Positions 16,156 through 25,169 of a stretch of DNA of 64,000 nucleotides are shown one piece after another (positions within the stretch are counted from its first letter, which is position 1; every line of letters starts with the position of its first letter). The DNA comes from Pseudomonas tructae. GTDB lineage: Bacteria > Pseudomonadota > Gammaproteobacteria > Pseudomonadales > Pseudomonadaceae. The position numbers and the translations under genes were made by a program. The notes under the pieces were generated by a model. The model was not told where the DNA came from. It did no database searches and saw nothing but the letters and a program-made list of their open reading frames with translations. The stretch lies in NCBI RefSeq assembly GCF_004214895.1, contig NZ_CP035952.1, positions 5,032,501 through 5,096,500 of the forward strand. The letters run 5' to 3'.

Positions 16156-16950
16156 TCAGGCGATGGAACGCACCACCCCGCCATCGACCCGCATGGCCGC
16201 ACCGGTGGTGGCGCTGGCCTGGCGAGACGCCAGATAGACCACCAGGCTTGCGACCTCCTCGACCGTGGCCAGGCGCTTGATGATCGAGCTTGAACGGTGC
16301 TCGGCGATAAAGCTGGCTTCCAGCTGTTCGGCCGGCACACCTTGCTCTTCGGCCATCTGACTGAAGAATCCACCCACCCCCTCGGAACGGGTCGGCCCCG
16401 GCAGCACCGCGTTGACGGTGACGCCGGTACCGGCCAGGGTTTCTGCAAGCCCGCGGGACACGGCCAGCAAGGCGGTTTTGGTGGTGCCGTAGTGGACCAT
16501 CTCGGTGGGGATCTGCAACGCCGATTCACTCGACAGGAACAACACCCGGCCCCACTCACGCTCGGCCATGGCCGGCGCATAGTGACGTGACAGGCGCACC
16601 GCGCTCATCACGTTGACCTCGAAGAAATGCCGCCAGTCGTCGTCAGTGATATCAAAAAAGCCCTTGGGTTCGAAGATCCCCAGGTTATTGACCAGAATGT
16701 CGGTGTCCGGGACTTTGGCGAACAGCGCCTCGGCGCCCTCGGCGGTGCCCAGATCGGCAGTCACGCCCGTTACCCGGGCGCCCGGCAGTTTGCGCTGGAT
16801 CTGTTCGATGGCGCGGGTCACCCGTGCCTTGCTGCGCCCGTTGATCACCACCTCAGCGCCCGCCTCGGCCAGCCCGAAGGCAATGGCAAAGCCGATACCG
16901 GCGGTTGAGCCGCTGACGATCGCACGTTTGCCGTGCAAGGAAATATTCAT
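16156..16950 (-). CDS. Short-chain dehydrogenase/reductase (atypical cofactor loop)
   Basis: A 264-residue SDR. The cofactor loop is SGSTAGIG (residues 13-20, Ser for the usual Thr), the NNAG motif is VNNLG, and the active site keeps Ser (LSSESAL) and YGTTK. AAGGACGCAGGT precedes ATG 16950. It starts 102 bp after the outer-membrane efflux gene on the same strand, so it may be the last gene of the efflux operon, or have its own promoter. It converges on the decarboxylase. Reduction of an aldehyde made by that enzyme is an appealing but untested role. Confidence 0.85.
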   Translation of the reverse strand: MNISLHGKRAIVSGSTAGIGFAIAFGLAEAGAEVVINGRSKARVTRAIEQIQRKLPGARVTGVTADLGTAEGAEALFAKVPDTDILVNNLGIFEPKGFFDITDDDWRHFFEVNVMSAVRLSRHYAPAMAEREWGRVLFLSSESALQIPTEMVHYGTTKTALLAVSRGLAETLAGTGVTVNAVLPGPTRSEGVGGFFSQMAEEQGVPAEQLEASFIAEHRSSSIIKRLATVEEVASLVVYLASRQASATTGAAMRVDGGVVRSIA

Positions 16951-17052
16951 ACCTGCGTCCTTATATGGATGAAATGTGAACCCACAAACGACACGCCGCC
17001 AACTGCGCGGAGCACTGTTGGCGGCGGCCTCATGGTTATTCGACCGCTGCTC

Positions 17053-18519
17053 TCACGGGAGTTCAGCAGTGGCCTGGAGCGACGGTGCAAAGGACTGCCA
17101 ACCACCGCCCAGGGATTTGTACAGGTCGACCATGGCCAGCGAGGTCGCCGCCGAGCTTTCGACCCATTGTTCCTGGTTGGCCAGCAGCGTGCCCTGCACG
17201 GTCAACACGTTGAGAAAGTCGACCGCACCTTCCACGTACTGGCGCTGCGCGGTTTCCAGGGCCACCCGGCTCTGGCGCACCGCTTCGTCGAGCAAGTCAC
17301 GGCGCAACTGACTGGCGTTGTACAAGCGCAGCACATCATCGATTTCATGCCAGGCGCGCAGCACCACTTGCTGGTACTGCAGCGCGGCTTCCTGCTGTTG
17401 GGCCTCGCGCAACTTGAGCACGCCCTTGAGGCGCCCGCCTTCGAAAATCGGCAGGCTCAACTGCGGCCCGATGGCAAAGCGGCGCGAATCCCAGTTACCA
17501 AAATCGGACAGCTGCAACGACTGAAAGCCGGCACTGCCAGACAGGCGAATGCTCGGGTAGAAGTTGGCCTTGGCCACACCGATGCTGGCAGTGGCCAGAT
17601 GCAACTGGGCCTGCGCCTGGCGGATGTCCGGACGGCGCTCAGCCAGTTCCGACGGCAAGCCCATGGCAAAGCGTTGCACGGTGCGCGGCAGCTCCACCGG
17701 TTTGAGCAGCTCGTTCTGCAGGCTGCGCGGCGGCTCGGCCAGCAGCAGGCTCAAGGCGTTGATCAACTGTGCCTGACGATCTTCAAGCGCCGGCAGACGC
17801 GCCTGGATCGACGCTTCCTGGGCCGCGGCCTGGGCGACATCAAGGTTGGTCGCCACGCCGTCGTTCAGGCGCATCTGCGACAGACGCAAGCTGTGCCGGG
17901 AGACATCGAGGTTTTCCCGGACCACGGCGAGGGTGCTTTGTACGGCGCGCAACTGGATGTAGTCACGGGCGGTTTCGGCGAGCAAGGACAGCAGCACGGC
18001 CTGCCGGTCGTTCTCGGCCACCTCGACACTGGCGTCGGCCGCTTCCACTTCACGGCGCACGCGCCCCCACAGGTCCAGCTCCCAGGACGCAGTAAAGTCG
18101 CCGTTCCACAGGTTGAAGGCCGACTTGCCGCGTTTGCCGGACGGGTCGTTGAGCCCTTCGGCACTGTTGCGGGCGCGGCTGTAGCCAGCATCCAGATCAA
18201 CCGCCGGATACTGGTCAGACGCGATACTCATACGCACCGCGCGGCTCTGCATCAGCCTGGATGTGGCGATCTGCAGGTCGAGGTTGCGCTCCACCGCACG
18301 CTGGATCAGCGCCGACAATTGCGGGTCATTGAAGGTTTGCCACCACTGCGCCTCCAGCGGTGCCTGTTGTGGCTGGCTGGGCGCCGGCTGCTCCTGCAGG
18401 CGCGGCCAAGTTTCGGGCGCGGTGTTTTTCGGCGCCTCGAAATCCGGGCCGACGGTACAGGCGCTCAAGGCCAGCGTAGCGCCGAGCATGAGGGGGGTAA
18501 CGGTGTGTGCAAGTTTCAT
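17053..18519 (-). CDS. Outer-membrane efflux lipoprotein (NodT/OprM family)
   Basis: A 488-residue trimeric outer-membrane channel subunit for tripartite efflux. It begins with a lipoprotein signal peptide (LGATLALSAC, lipobox LSAC), followed by CTVGPDFEAP, a classic NodT-family mature start. Two internal repeats with long helical stretches follow (YSRARNSAEGLNDPSG and PSLSLPIFEGGRLKG-like regions). Its start overlaps the stop of the upstream adaptor gene by 4 nt, so the two are translationally coupled. It completes an EmrAB-type exporter. Confidence 0.92.
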   Translation of the reverse strand: MKLAHTVTPLMLGATLALSACTVGPDFEAPKNTAPETWPRLQEQPAPSQPQQAPLEAQWWQTFNDPQLSALIQRAVERNLDLQIATSRLMQSRAVRMSIASDQYPAVDLDAGYSRARNSAEGLNDPSGKRGKSAFNLWNGDFTASWELDLWGRVRREVEAADASVEVAENDRQAVLLSLLAETARDYIQLRAVQSTLAVVRENLDVSRHSLRLSQMRLNDGVATNLDVAQAAAQEASIQARLPALEDRQAQLINALSLLLAEPPRSLQNELLKPVELPRTVQRFAMGLPSELAERRPDIRQAQAQLHLATASIGVAKANFYPSIRLSGSAGFQSLQLSDFGNWDSRRFAIGPQLSLPIFEGGRLKGVLKLREAQQQEAALQYQQVVLRAWHEIDDVLRLYNASQLRRDLLDEAVRQSRVALETAQRQYVEGAVDFLNVLTVQGTLLANQEQWVESSAATSLAMVDLYKSLGGGWQSFAPSLQATAELP

Positions 18520-19592
18520 CGAACACTGACCTCATTACCCGCCTCGGCCTTGGCCTTGCTCAGGGTATCGATCCTGGCCACCACCGACATGCCGACACGC
18601 AGGCGCTCGAGCAGGGGCTGGTCGGCGTCGAAGACGATCTTCACCGGAATGCGCTGCACCACCTTGGTGAAGTTACCGGTGGCGTTGTCCGGTTTGACCG
18701 CCGCAAAGGTCAGGCCCGTGGCCGGTGCCACGCTCTGCACATGGCCACGCAGGCGCTCACCGGCAAAGGTGTCGACGCTCACTTCCACCACTTGCCCTGG
18801 CTGCACGTTGGTCAGTTGGGTTTCCTGGAAATTGCCGATCACATAGGCGCGGTCCAGAGGTACCACCGAGAGCATTCGCGCCCCCGGATTGACGTAGGCA
18901 CCCACGCGCACCGCACGTTCGCCGACCATTCCGTCGATGGGGGCGACGATGGTGGTGTAGGACAGGTCCAGGCGCGCGCGATCGAGCGCAGCCTCCGCAT
19001 GTTTGAGGCCACCTCGGGCGGCCTCGACCTGAGCGGTGAGGATATCGATCTGCTTGCGCGCCGCCGCCAGTGCGGCACTGGAGTTGGCCAGCCGCGCCCG
19101 CGCCTGGTCGACCCGGCTACGCGCCTGCTGGGCGTTCTGCACGGTGCCTGCGCCCTGTTCGGCGAGGCGGCTGTGGCGCGTCAGTTCATGGTTGGCAAAG
19201 GCAAGTTCGGCCTCATCGGCCGAGACGGTCGCCTGCGCCTGGGAGATCAGCGAGGCCTGGCGCTCAAGGGTTGCCTTGGCGTTTTGCGCCTGCGCCCGGG
19301 ACATCAGCAACTGCGCTTCGGCCGCTGCCAGCGCCGCCTGGAAATCACGATCATCGATCAAGGCCAGCGTCTGCCCAGCCTTGACCCGCTGGTTATCCTC
19401 CACCAGCACCTGCGTGATGAAGCCTGCAACTTTGGGCGCGACCACGGTGTAGTCGGCCGAGACATAGGCATCGTTGGTCGATTGCACGCCGCCGGCGCCG
19501 AACACCGACGACAGGGCGCCATAGGCGACGCCGCCAACGACCAGCAGCGCCGCTGCAATCAAGCCCAGTTTGTGGTTTTTACTTAAGGTCAT
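18516..19592 (-). CDS. EmrA-type membrane fusion protein (HlyD family)
   Basis: A 358-residue periplasmic adaptor anchored by one N-terminal helix (LGLIAAALLVVGGVAYGAL). Next come a biotinyl-lipoyl-like half (DAYVSADYTVVAPKVAGFI), a long Ala/Gln-rich coiled coil, and the second half-motif (LSYTTIVAPIDGMVGERAV). I choose ATG 19592 (MTLSKNHKLG); the longer in-frame reading adds a leader that overlaps the MFS gene. It links the MFS pump to the NodT-type channel in a three-gene operon. Confidence 0.92.
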   Translation of the reverse strand: MTLSKNHKLGLIAAALLVVGGVAYGALSSVFGAGGVQSTNDAYVSADYTVVAPKVAGFITQVLVEDNQRVKAGQTLALIDDRDFQAALAAAEAQLLMSRAQAQNAKATLERQASLISQAQATVSADEAELAFANHELTRHSRLAEQGAGTVQNAQQARSRVDQARARLANSSAALAAARKQIDILTAQVEAARGGLKHAEAALDRARLDLSYTTIVAPIDGMVGERAVRVGAYVNPGARMLSVVPLDRAYVIGNFQETQLTNVQPGQVVEVSVDTFAGERLRGHVQSVAPATGLTFAAVKPDNATGNFTKVVQRIPVKIVFDADQPLLERLRVGMSVVARIDTLSKAKAEAGNEVSVR

Positions 19593-19618
19593 TACGTCTT
19601 TCTCTCTTGGCAAGATCG

Positions 19619-21181
19619 CTATGCCACCGCACGAGGTGGATAGATCCGGGTGGGCACGAAGGGAATCAGGAAAATCAGAGCCACGGCCAGCATGGCCATG
19701 CACAGGTAGAGGTCGGCCGAAGTCAGCACCACTGCCTGCTCATGAATACGCTTGGCCAGGCCAGGCGCGCTGGCATCGGCCAAGGGCGAGTTGCCCAGGT
19801 TGTCCACCAGCATGTTCGAGTGAAAATGCCGGCGTACCGTGGTCAGCGCCTCGATCACGCCGGCGGCGACTACCGAAGCCAGGCCCTTGACGGTGTTGAA
19901 CCAGGCCGAGGCGAACGGGCCGTCTTGCGGCGTCATGCCGCCGGTGGCAAGCATCAGCAACGGGATCACCGCCATCGGCTGACCGAAGATCTGGAACAAC
20001 TGCAGCACGTAGAAGTTGTCGCGAATCCACTGCGAGGTGATCATCGTGCCGCCAAAGCACGACACCGCCAGCATCCCCAGGCCAATGGCCAGAACCCAGC
20101 GGCAGTCCACCGCGCGGATGTTGCACAGCGCTGCGGTCAGCGGCAGGGCGAGCAATTGCGGCAAGGCCACCAGCAGCATCACCGGGCCGGTCTGCACCGG
20201 CCGGTAGCCCTGGATCTGGGCGAGGAAGCTGGACGGGATGATGATCACCGCCGACAGCACCACCAGCACGCCACCCAGGGTAATCAGGGCGTGGGTGAGG
20301 TTGCGGTTGCTGAGCATCTGCAGCTTGAAGAACGGCAGCGGATGCGACCATTCGTTGATCATGAACAGCACCAGCAGCGCCAGGCCACCGCCCAACAGCC
20401 AGCAGATCAGCGGCGAATTGAACCAGCCCATGCGATCGCCCTGGCTCAGGCCGATGACGATCGAGCAAATGGCCGGCAAGCCCAGCAACAGGCCGCGCCA
20501 GTCAAATTGCTTGAAGCGCTCCAGGCGCAGCGGGTCCTGCGGCAAGCCCCAGGCCACGCAGGCCATGGCCAGCAGCGAAGGCACGATGATCTGCCAGAAC
20601 GCCCACTGCCAGCCGAAGAACTCGGTCCACAAACCGGCCAGCGGCAGGCCCAGGCTCGGCCCGAAAGTGGCGGTCAGGGCATAGCCGGCCAGGCCATAGA
20701 GCTTGATGCCAGGAGGCAGAAAACGCAGCGCCACGCTCATCAGCATCGGCGGCAAGGCACCGCCGGCAAAGCCCTGCAGCGTGCGCAACACCATCAGGGT
20801 TTCCTGGTTGGGCGCGAACGGGCAGAGCAATCCGAGCAGGGCGAAAGCGCCAATGGCGCAGAGGGTGAAGCGGCGCAGGGAAAAGGTTACCGAGCACCAG
20901 GGGGCAAAGGCCATGGCCGACACCGAGGTCGCCGAGTACAGGGCGACCAGCCACGAACCTTCGTCGGAGCCGATGTGCATGCCGCCACGAATGTCGGCCA
21001 GGGCCATTTTCGTGACCATTTCGTTGAGGCCGGCGCACAGCACCGCCAGTAGCACGCCGAGCAGGCCAATGACGATGCGCGGGCCGAACGCTGCGGGCGC
21101 AGCAGGCTTGGCCGGGGCAGGTGTCGGCGCAGGGGCCAGCACCGCCGCGCCCGGCGTCGCCAGGGCCTCCAGCGAACTCAT
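19619..21181 (-). CDS. EmrB-type MFS drug exporter (DHA2 family, 14 TM)
   Basis: A 520-residue proton-driven exporter of the DHA2 family with about 14 hydrophobic segments, first in the efflux operon. After a Pro/Ala-rich lead it reads IVIGLLGVLLAVLCAGLNEM, then the DHA2-typical G-x-x-x-G-P-x-x-G region GLAGYALTATFGPSLGLPLAG. Start ATG 21181 has a strong GGGGGCAGG upstream; a longer reading to 21232 lacks one. Neighbouring biosynthesis- or degradation-type genes suggest it exports that pathway's product or a toxic intermediate. This is inferred. Confidence 0.92.
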   Translation of the reverse strand: MSSLEALATPGAAVLAPAPTPAPAKPAAPAAFGPRIVIGLLGVLLAVLCAGLNEMVTKMALADIRGGMHIGSDEGSWLVALYSATSVSAMAFAPWCSVTFSLRRFTLCAIGAFALLGLLCPFAPNQETLMVLRTLQGFAGGALPPMLMSVALRFLPPGIKLYGLAGYALTATFGPSLGLPLAGLWTEFFGWQWAFWQIIVPSLLAMACVAWGLPQDPLRLERFKQFDWRGLLLGLPAICSIVIGLSQGDRMGWFNSPLICWLLGGGLALLVLFMINEWSHPLPFFKLQMLSNRNLTHALITLGGVLVVLSAVIIIPSSFLAQIQGYRPVQTGPVMLLVALPQLLALPLTAALCNIRAVDCRWVLAIGLGMLAVSCFGGTMITSQWIRDNFYVLQLFQIFGQPMAVIPLLMLATGGMTPQDGPFASAWFNTVKGLASVVAAGVIEALTTVRRHFHSNMLVDNLGNSPLADASAPGLAKRIHEQAVVLTSADLYLCMAMLAVALIFLIPFVPTRIYPPRAVA

Positions 21182-21389
21182 GGCCTGCCCCCTGGAACAG
21201 GCGCTGAGGCTCGATAAAACAGGGACAGGCACATGGCTTCATGACTCCGGGTAGTTGAGGTACCCGGCAAGTCTATGGAGGCCGATTACTGACGAAAACT
21301 GACATATTCGCAGTTTTATGCTGCGCAGCACGCAACTATCAAATCAGGGGTATATATGTGGCCAAAAGCATCAATCTTGACGATAACAC

Positions 21390-22304
21390 TCAGGCTTTGC
21401 TGCAACACTCCTTGAGCGTCTGGCGTAACCAGCGGTGCGCGGGATCATTGTCATAACGCGGGTGCCAGGCTTGCATGATGGTCACTGACTCCAGCGCCAT
21501 GGGGATGCGGAACGAACGCAGCGGCAGCCCCAGCCGCGCGACGCTGAGCAACACGTGCTGAGGCAATGGCAGCAGCAGATCGGAATCGGGCAGGGAGAAC
21601 ATCGCCGAGTGGAAGCTTGGGGTAATCAATGCCACTCGCCGGCTCAGGCCCATCCCGGCCAGCGCCGTGTCGATCGGCCCGGTGGCGCGACCGCGACGCG
21701 ACACGCTGATCTGCTCGTAGCCGGCAAAACGCTCAGGGGTGATCTCATCATTGAAGATCGGGTGGTCGACCCGGGCCAGGCCGACGAAGGTGGTGGCAAA
21801 CAGGCTTTGCACCTTGATCTCCGGGCCGAGATTGCGGGTAGCGCTGATGTACAGGTCCAGGCGTCCGTCACGCAGGCTGTCGTCCTCATCCCCTCCCTCG
21901 CCTTCGGGCACGAAGCGCAGCACCGTACGCGGCGCCTGCTGGCGCATGGTTTCGAGCAAGGGCGCAGCGAACGGGGCGATGAATACGTCGTTGGCGCGCA
22001 GGTTGAACGAGCGCTCCAGGGTCAGCAGATCGACCTCGTCGCTGGAGCTGAACACCTGGCCCGCCTGCTCGACCACACTGCGCACCTGACTGCGCAGGGC
22101 CATGGCCTTGGGCGTGGGTACCAGGCCACGACCGGCGCGGACCAGAATGGGGTCACCGACCGCGTGGCGAATGCGTGTCAGGGTGCGGCTCATGGCCGCC
22201 GGGCTCAGGTTCATGCGGCGGGCAGCACCGACCACACTGCCCTCATCGAGCAGCGCATCCAAGGCGACCAGCAAGTTCATATCTGGAAAGTGCATGGTAA
22301 GCAT
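21390..22304 (-). CDS. LysR-type regulator (NodD-like)
   Basis: A 304-residue LysR regulator. The N-terminal helix-turn-helix is LLDEGSVVGAARRMNLSPAAMSRTLTRIRHAV and the binding domain starts near residue 90. ATG 22304 and ATG 22295 are both possible starts; the latter has the better-spaced GGATG. It lies 208 bp upstream of, and in the same direction as, the EmrB/EmrA/NodT operon, which it probably controls. The intervening DNA is AT-rich with no further gene. Confidence 0.88.
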   Translation of the reverse strand: MLTMHFPDMNLLVALDALLDEGSVVGAARRMNLSPAAMSRTLTRIRHAVGDPILVRAGRGLVPTPKAMALRSQVRSVVEQAGQVFSSSDEVDLLTLERSFNLRANDVFIAPFAAPLLETMRQQAPRTVLRFVPEGEGGDEDDSLRDGRLDLYISATRNLGPEIKVQSLFATTFVGLARVDHPIFNDEITPERFAGYEQISVSRRGRATGPIDTALAGMGLSRRVALITPSFHSAMFSLPDSDLLLPLPQHVLLSVARLGLPLRSFRIPMALESVTIMQAWHPRYDNDPAHRWLRQTLKECCSKA

Positions 22305-22466
22305 CCATTCAAGTATTTCAGTGAATCCGCTGCAATCTTACCAGTTTCTGCGGGTTTTCCGGTCCTTGCATCCCACGCAACTAGTCATTGCGTCGTGCAC
22401 CATTTACCCCGCCGCACGGTTTTTCAAGAATGCCTGCTCTTTGTATTAAGGATAGGCCCCGCCACC

Positions 22467-22919
22467 ATGTATAGCTCGGTATTGATCGCCATCGACGGCT
22501 CGCCTCGCAGCCACGGCATCCTCGAAACCGTTGGCCAGTTCTGCGACCCGGCACGCCATCAGTTGCATGTGCTGCTGGCGGTCGACAGTGCCTATGCCCT
22601 GGCCGAGGACCATGGCCGCATCAGCGCCTTTGACCAGAGCGAATACCCGGCCGCCAGCCATGAGCAGCAACTGGCCGACATGACCATGCAGCAGGCGCTG
22701 GAGCACCTGCGCAGTCGTGGCTTCCAGACCGAAGGCAACCTGGTCAACGGTGACCCGGTGTCGACCATCGTTGCCGAGTCCCGGCGCCTGGACTGCGACC
22801 TGATCGTCATGGGCCACCGCCACCTGTCGCGGCTGGACCGCATGTTCGATCCCTCGATCAGCAGCAAGGTCATCGACAAGGCCGGCTGCCCGGTGCTGGT
22901 CGACGCCCGCCACGCCTGA
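22467..22919 (+). CDS. Universal stress protein (UspA family)
   Basis: A 150-residue single USP domain. It opens MYSSVLIAIDGSPRSHGILE, the conserved nucleotide-binding start of the family, and contains the ATP-binding segment VMGHRHLSRLDRMFDPSISSKVI, close to the G-2x-G-9x-G(S/T) pattern. The start is ATG 22467. It sits 43 bp before an enoyl-CoA hydratase and may be cotranscribed with it. The specific stress is unknown. Confidence 0.88.
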   Translation: MYSSVLIAIDGSPRSHGILETVGQFCDPARHQLHVLLAVDSAYALAEDHGRISAFDQSEYPAASHEQQLADMTMQQALEHLRSRGFQTEGNLVNGDPVSTIVAESRRLDCDLIVMGHRHLSRLDRMFDPSISSKVIDKAGCPVLVDARHA

Positions 22920-22962
22920 GCGCTTTTGCTGTTCCCCCGATTCCTTGAGCGAGATGCCCCCG

Positions 22963-23739
22963 ATGAAATTCGATTACCTGCAACTGGAACAGATCGGCGC
23001 CGTTGCCTTGATCCGCCTCAACCGCCCCGAAGTGCTCAACTCGCTGTGCTGCGAACTGGCGGCTGAACTGGCCGGCGTCCTCGACCGCCTGGAGCAGGAC
23101 CCTGGCGTGCGCGCCGTGGTGTTGACCGGCGGCGACAAAGTCTTCGCCGCCGGTGCCGACATCAAGGCCATGCGTGAGCGCAGCTACATGGATGTCTACA
23201 CCAGCGATTTCGTGACTGTGAACTGGGAGCGCATGGCCAGCTTTCGCAAGCCGAGCATCGCCGCAGTAGCTGGCTATGCGCTGGGCGGCGGCTGCGAACT
23301 GGCGTTGATGTGCGACATGATCATCGCCGCCGACAGCGCCCGCTTCGGCCAACCGGAAATCAAACTCGGCACCATCCCTGGCGCCGGTGGCAGCCAGCGC
23401 CTGGCGCACTCGATCGGCAAGGCCAAGACCATGGACCTGGTGCTCACCGGGCGCACCATGGACGCCGAAGAGGCCGAGCGTTGCGGCCTGGTCAGCCGCC
23501 GGGTCAGCGATCAGGCCCTGCTGGACGAAGCCCTGCAGACTGCGGCGCGGATTGCCAGCTACTCGGGACCAGTCAGCATGATGGCCAAGGAAGCGGTCAA
23601 CCGCGCCTTCGAGACCACCTTGAGCGAAGGCGTGCGTCAGGAACGGCGTCTGTTTCACTCCACCTTCGCCATCGAGGACCAGAAGGAAGGCATGGCGGCG
23701 TTTGCCGAAAAGCGCGCACCTCAGTTCATGCACCGCTAA
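22963..23739 (+). CDS. Enoyl-CoA hydratase (crotonase family)
   Basis: A 258-residue crotonase-fold enzyme that should add water to an enoyl-CoA. The oxyanion-hole segment is FAAGADIKAM, and both hydratase glutamates are present: one in GGGCELALMCDMIIA and one in GQPEIKLGTIPGAGG, as in classical enoyl-CoA hydratase. It is therefore likely catalytically complete. Starts at 22954 and 22963 are both possible; 22963 has GAGAT at good spacing. It could supply a hydration step to the upstream cluster, or simply be a PaaF-like beta-oxidation enzyme. Confidence 0.9.
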   Translation: MKFDYLQLEQIGAVALIRLNRPEVLNSLCCELAAELAGVLDRLEQDPGVRAVVLTGGDKVFAAGADIKAMRERSYMDVYTSDFVTVNWERMASFRKPSIAAVAGYALGGGCELALMCDMIIAADSARFGQPEIKLGTIPGAGGSQRLAHSIGKAKTMDLVLTGRTMDAEEAERCGLVSRRVSDQALLDEALQTAARIASYSGPVSMMAKEAVNRAFETTLSEGVRQERRLFHSTFAIEDQKEGMAAFAEKRAPQFMHR

Positions 23740-23745
23740 AGAGCA

Positions 23746-24256
23746 CGAATCAGCCTATTGGCTCTTGATAGGCGTGCTTATCCAGTTGATGTGGCGAGGC
23801 TGCCGGCCCCTTCCGCCCTTACGGCGGCTCACTTTTTTCTTGGAAAAAGTGAGCAAAACCGCTCGCTCAATCATCCGGCCCTGCGCTGCGCTCCGGGTTC
23901 CCTCCTTACGCACCGACTCCGGGGGCCGCGCCGAAGGGACATCCATGTCCCTCGGCGCTTTGCGGCCCATCCATGGGCCTCCACCCCCTCCATCAGTGCT
24001 CCACTCGGCCTCCTGAAATCGCGAAAAAATCAAAAGCCAGATCAACAGCACAATTCGCTTCGCTCTTGCTGGCTGAGGTCGCACACCACATTTGTGTTCA
24101 CACCGCGCTGTTGATCTTGATCTTGATCTGCAGCGACTTCAGTAGGCCGAGTGGAGCACCGATGGAGGGGGTCAGTTCACGTAAGGGCGGAAGGGGCCGG
24201 TAGCTTCACCACATCAACTGGATAAGCACGCCTATCAAGAACCAATAGGCTGACTC
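23746..24256. repeat. Large nested palindromic non-coding element (MITE-like)
   Basis: The arm at 23746-23822 is the reverse complement of 24180-24256, about 90% identical over 77 bp. Inside is a second inverted pair, 23985-24012 with 24145-24172, sharing the ACCCCCTCCATC and GTGCTCCACTCGGCC sequences. Local hairpins lie at 23828-23853 and about 23928-23957, and GATCTT repeats near 24112-24130. No protein-coding frame is credible. It fills the convergent gap between the enoyl-CoA hydratase and an efflux adaptor. The structure resembles a non-autonomous mobile repeat; no target duplication was identified. Confidence 0.75.
23828..23853. terminator. Strong hairpin inside the palindromic element
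   Basis: CTCACTTTTT and AAAAAGTGAG pair perfectly over 10 bp around TCTTGG. The A/T-rich stem gives U-runs in either direction, so it could end transcription coming from the enoyl-CoA hydratase 88 nt upstream. Confidence 0.5.
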
Positions 24257-24291
24257 GCTAGAGATGTGTCGATACCAATGCCGCGATAATC

Positions 24292-25158
24292 TCACCCCTC
24301 TTTCTGGCCAGGCTTGACCACCACCGTACAAGTGGTCCCCGCCGCCAGCAAAAAACCCTCCGGCACTTCGTCGATGTGAATGCGCACCGGCACCCGCTGG
24401 GCCAGGCGCACCCAGTTGAAGGTCGGGTTGACGTCCGCGATCAACTCGCGGCTTTCCGGGTTGTCACGGTCGTAGATGCCACGCGAGATACTTTCGACAT
24501 GACCCTTGAGCCGCTCGCCGCTCATCATCTGCAGCTCAGCCTGGTCACCCACTCGAACACGCGGCAGCTTGGTCTCTTCAAAAAAGCCATATACCCAGAA
24601 CGAATCCTTGTCGACCACCGCCATCTTCGCCTCGCCGGTGCGTGCGTAGTCACCGCGGTGAACGTTGAGGTTGGTCACGTAGCCATCGACCGTGGCCAGG
24701 ATCTTCGTGCGCTTGAGGTCCAGTTGCGCTGCCGCCAGTTGCGCCTGGGCCTGTTGGTAGTCGGCCAACGCCGAATTGGCAATGTTGCTGGCGTCGTCGC
24801 GGTTTTCCCGCGAGATCACCAGGTTGTCCATGTCGGCGCGGCGATGGGCGTTGACCTTACGCATTTCCCAAGTGGCCTTGCGTGAGGCCACCAGTGCCTC
24901 GGCCTGCCTGACCGCCACTTCGTAGTGCTCAGGGTCGATTTGCAGCAGCACCTCGCCCTTTTTCACCAACTGGTTGTCACGCACCGGGACATCGACCACA
25001 TAGCCCGGTACATCGGCGGCGACGTTGATAATGTCGGCGCGCACCCGCCCGTCACGGGTCCAGGGCGTATTCATGTAATGCATCCAGAGCTGGCGACCGA
25101 TCACCACGGCAGCGGCCAGCACCAGCAAGGTAGCGATCAGGCTAAAAAACTTTTTCAT
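24292..25158 (-). CDS. AaeA-type efflux membrane fusion protein
   Basis: A 288-residue HlyD-family adaptor of the p-hydroxybenzoic-acid efflux type. It has one N-terminal helix (FFSLIATLLVLAAAVVIG), then TPWTRDGRVRADIINVAADVPGYVVDV, a signature stretch of AaeA/EmrA-like proteins, a short coiled coil and the second half (ATVDGYVTNLNVHRGDYA). Start ATG 25158 (MKKFFSLI) is preferred over a longer reading into the upstream gene. It is last of four genes (outer-membrane factor, FUSC pump, AaeX, AaeA) on the minus strand. Confidence 0.9.
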   Translation of the reverse strand: MKKFFSLIATLLVLAAAVVIGRQLWMHYMNTPWTRDGRVRADIINVAADVPGYVVDVPVRDNQLVKKGEVLLQIDPEHYEVAVRQAEALVASRKATWEMRKVNAHRRADMDNLVISRENRDDASNIANSALADYQQAQAQLAAAQLDLKRTKILATVDGYVTNLNVHRGDYARTGEAKMAVVDKDSFWVYGFFEETKLPRVRVGDQAELQMMSGERLKGHVESISRGIYDRDNPESRELIADVNPTFNWVRLAQRVPVRIHIDEVPEGFLLAAGTTCTVVVKPGQKEG

Positions 25159-25169
25159 CAACACAGGTC

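Noticed and set aside
16933..18846. Long plus-strand frame antisense to the outer-membrane efflux gene
   Set aside because: Shadow of the real minus-strand NodT-type gene; the product is rich in Gln, His, Arg and Gly without motifs.
23755..24203. Several reading frames within the palindromic element, on both strands
   Set aside because: They follow from the inverted-repeat structure, have Arg/Pro/Ser-biased low-complexity products, and no ribosome sites.
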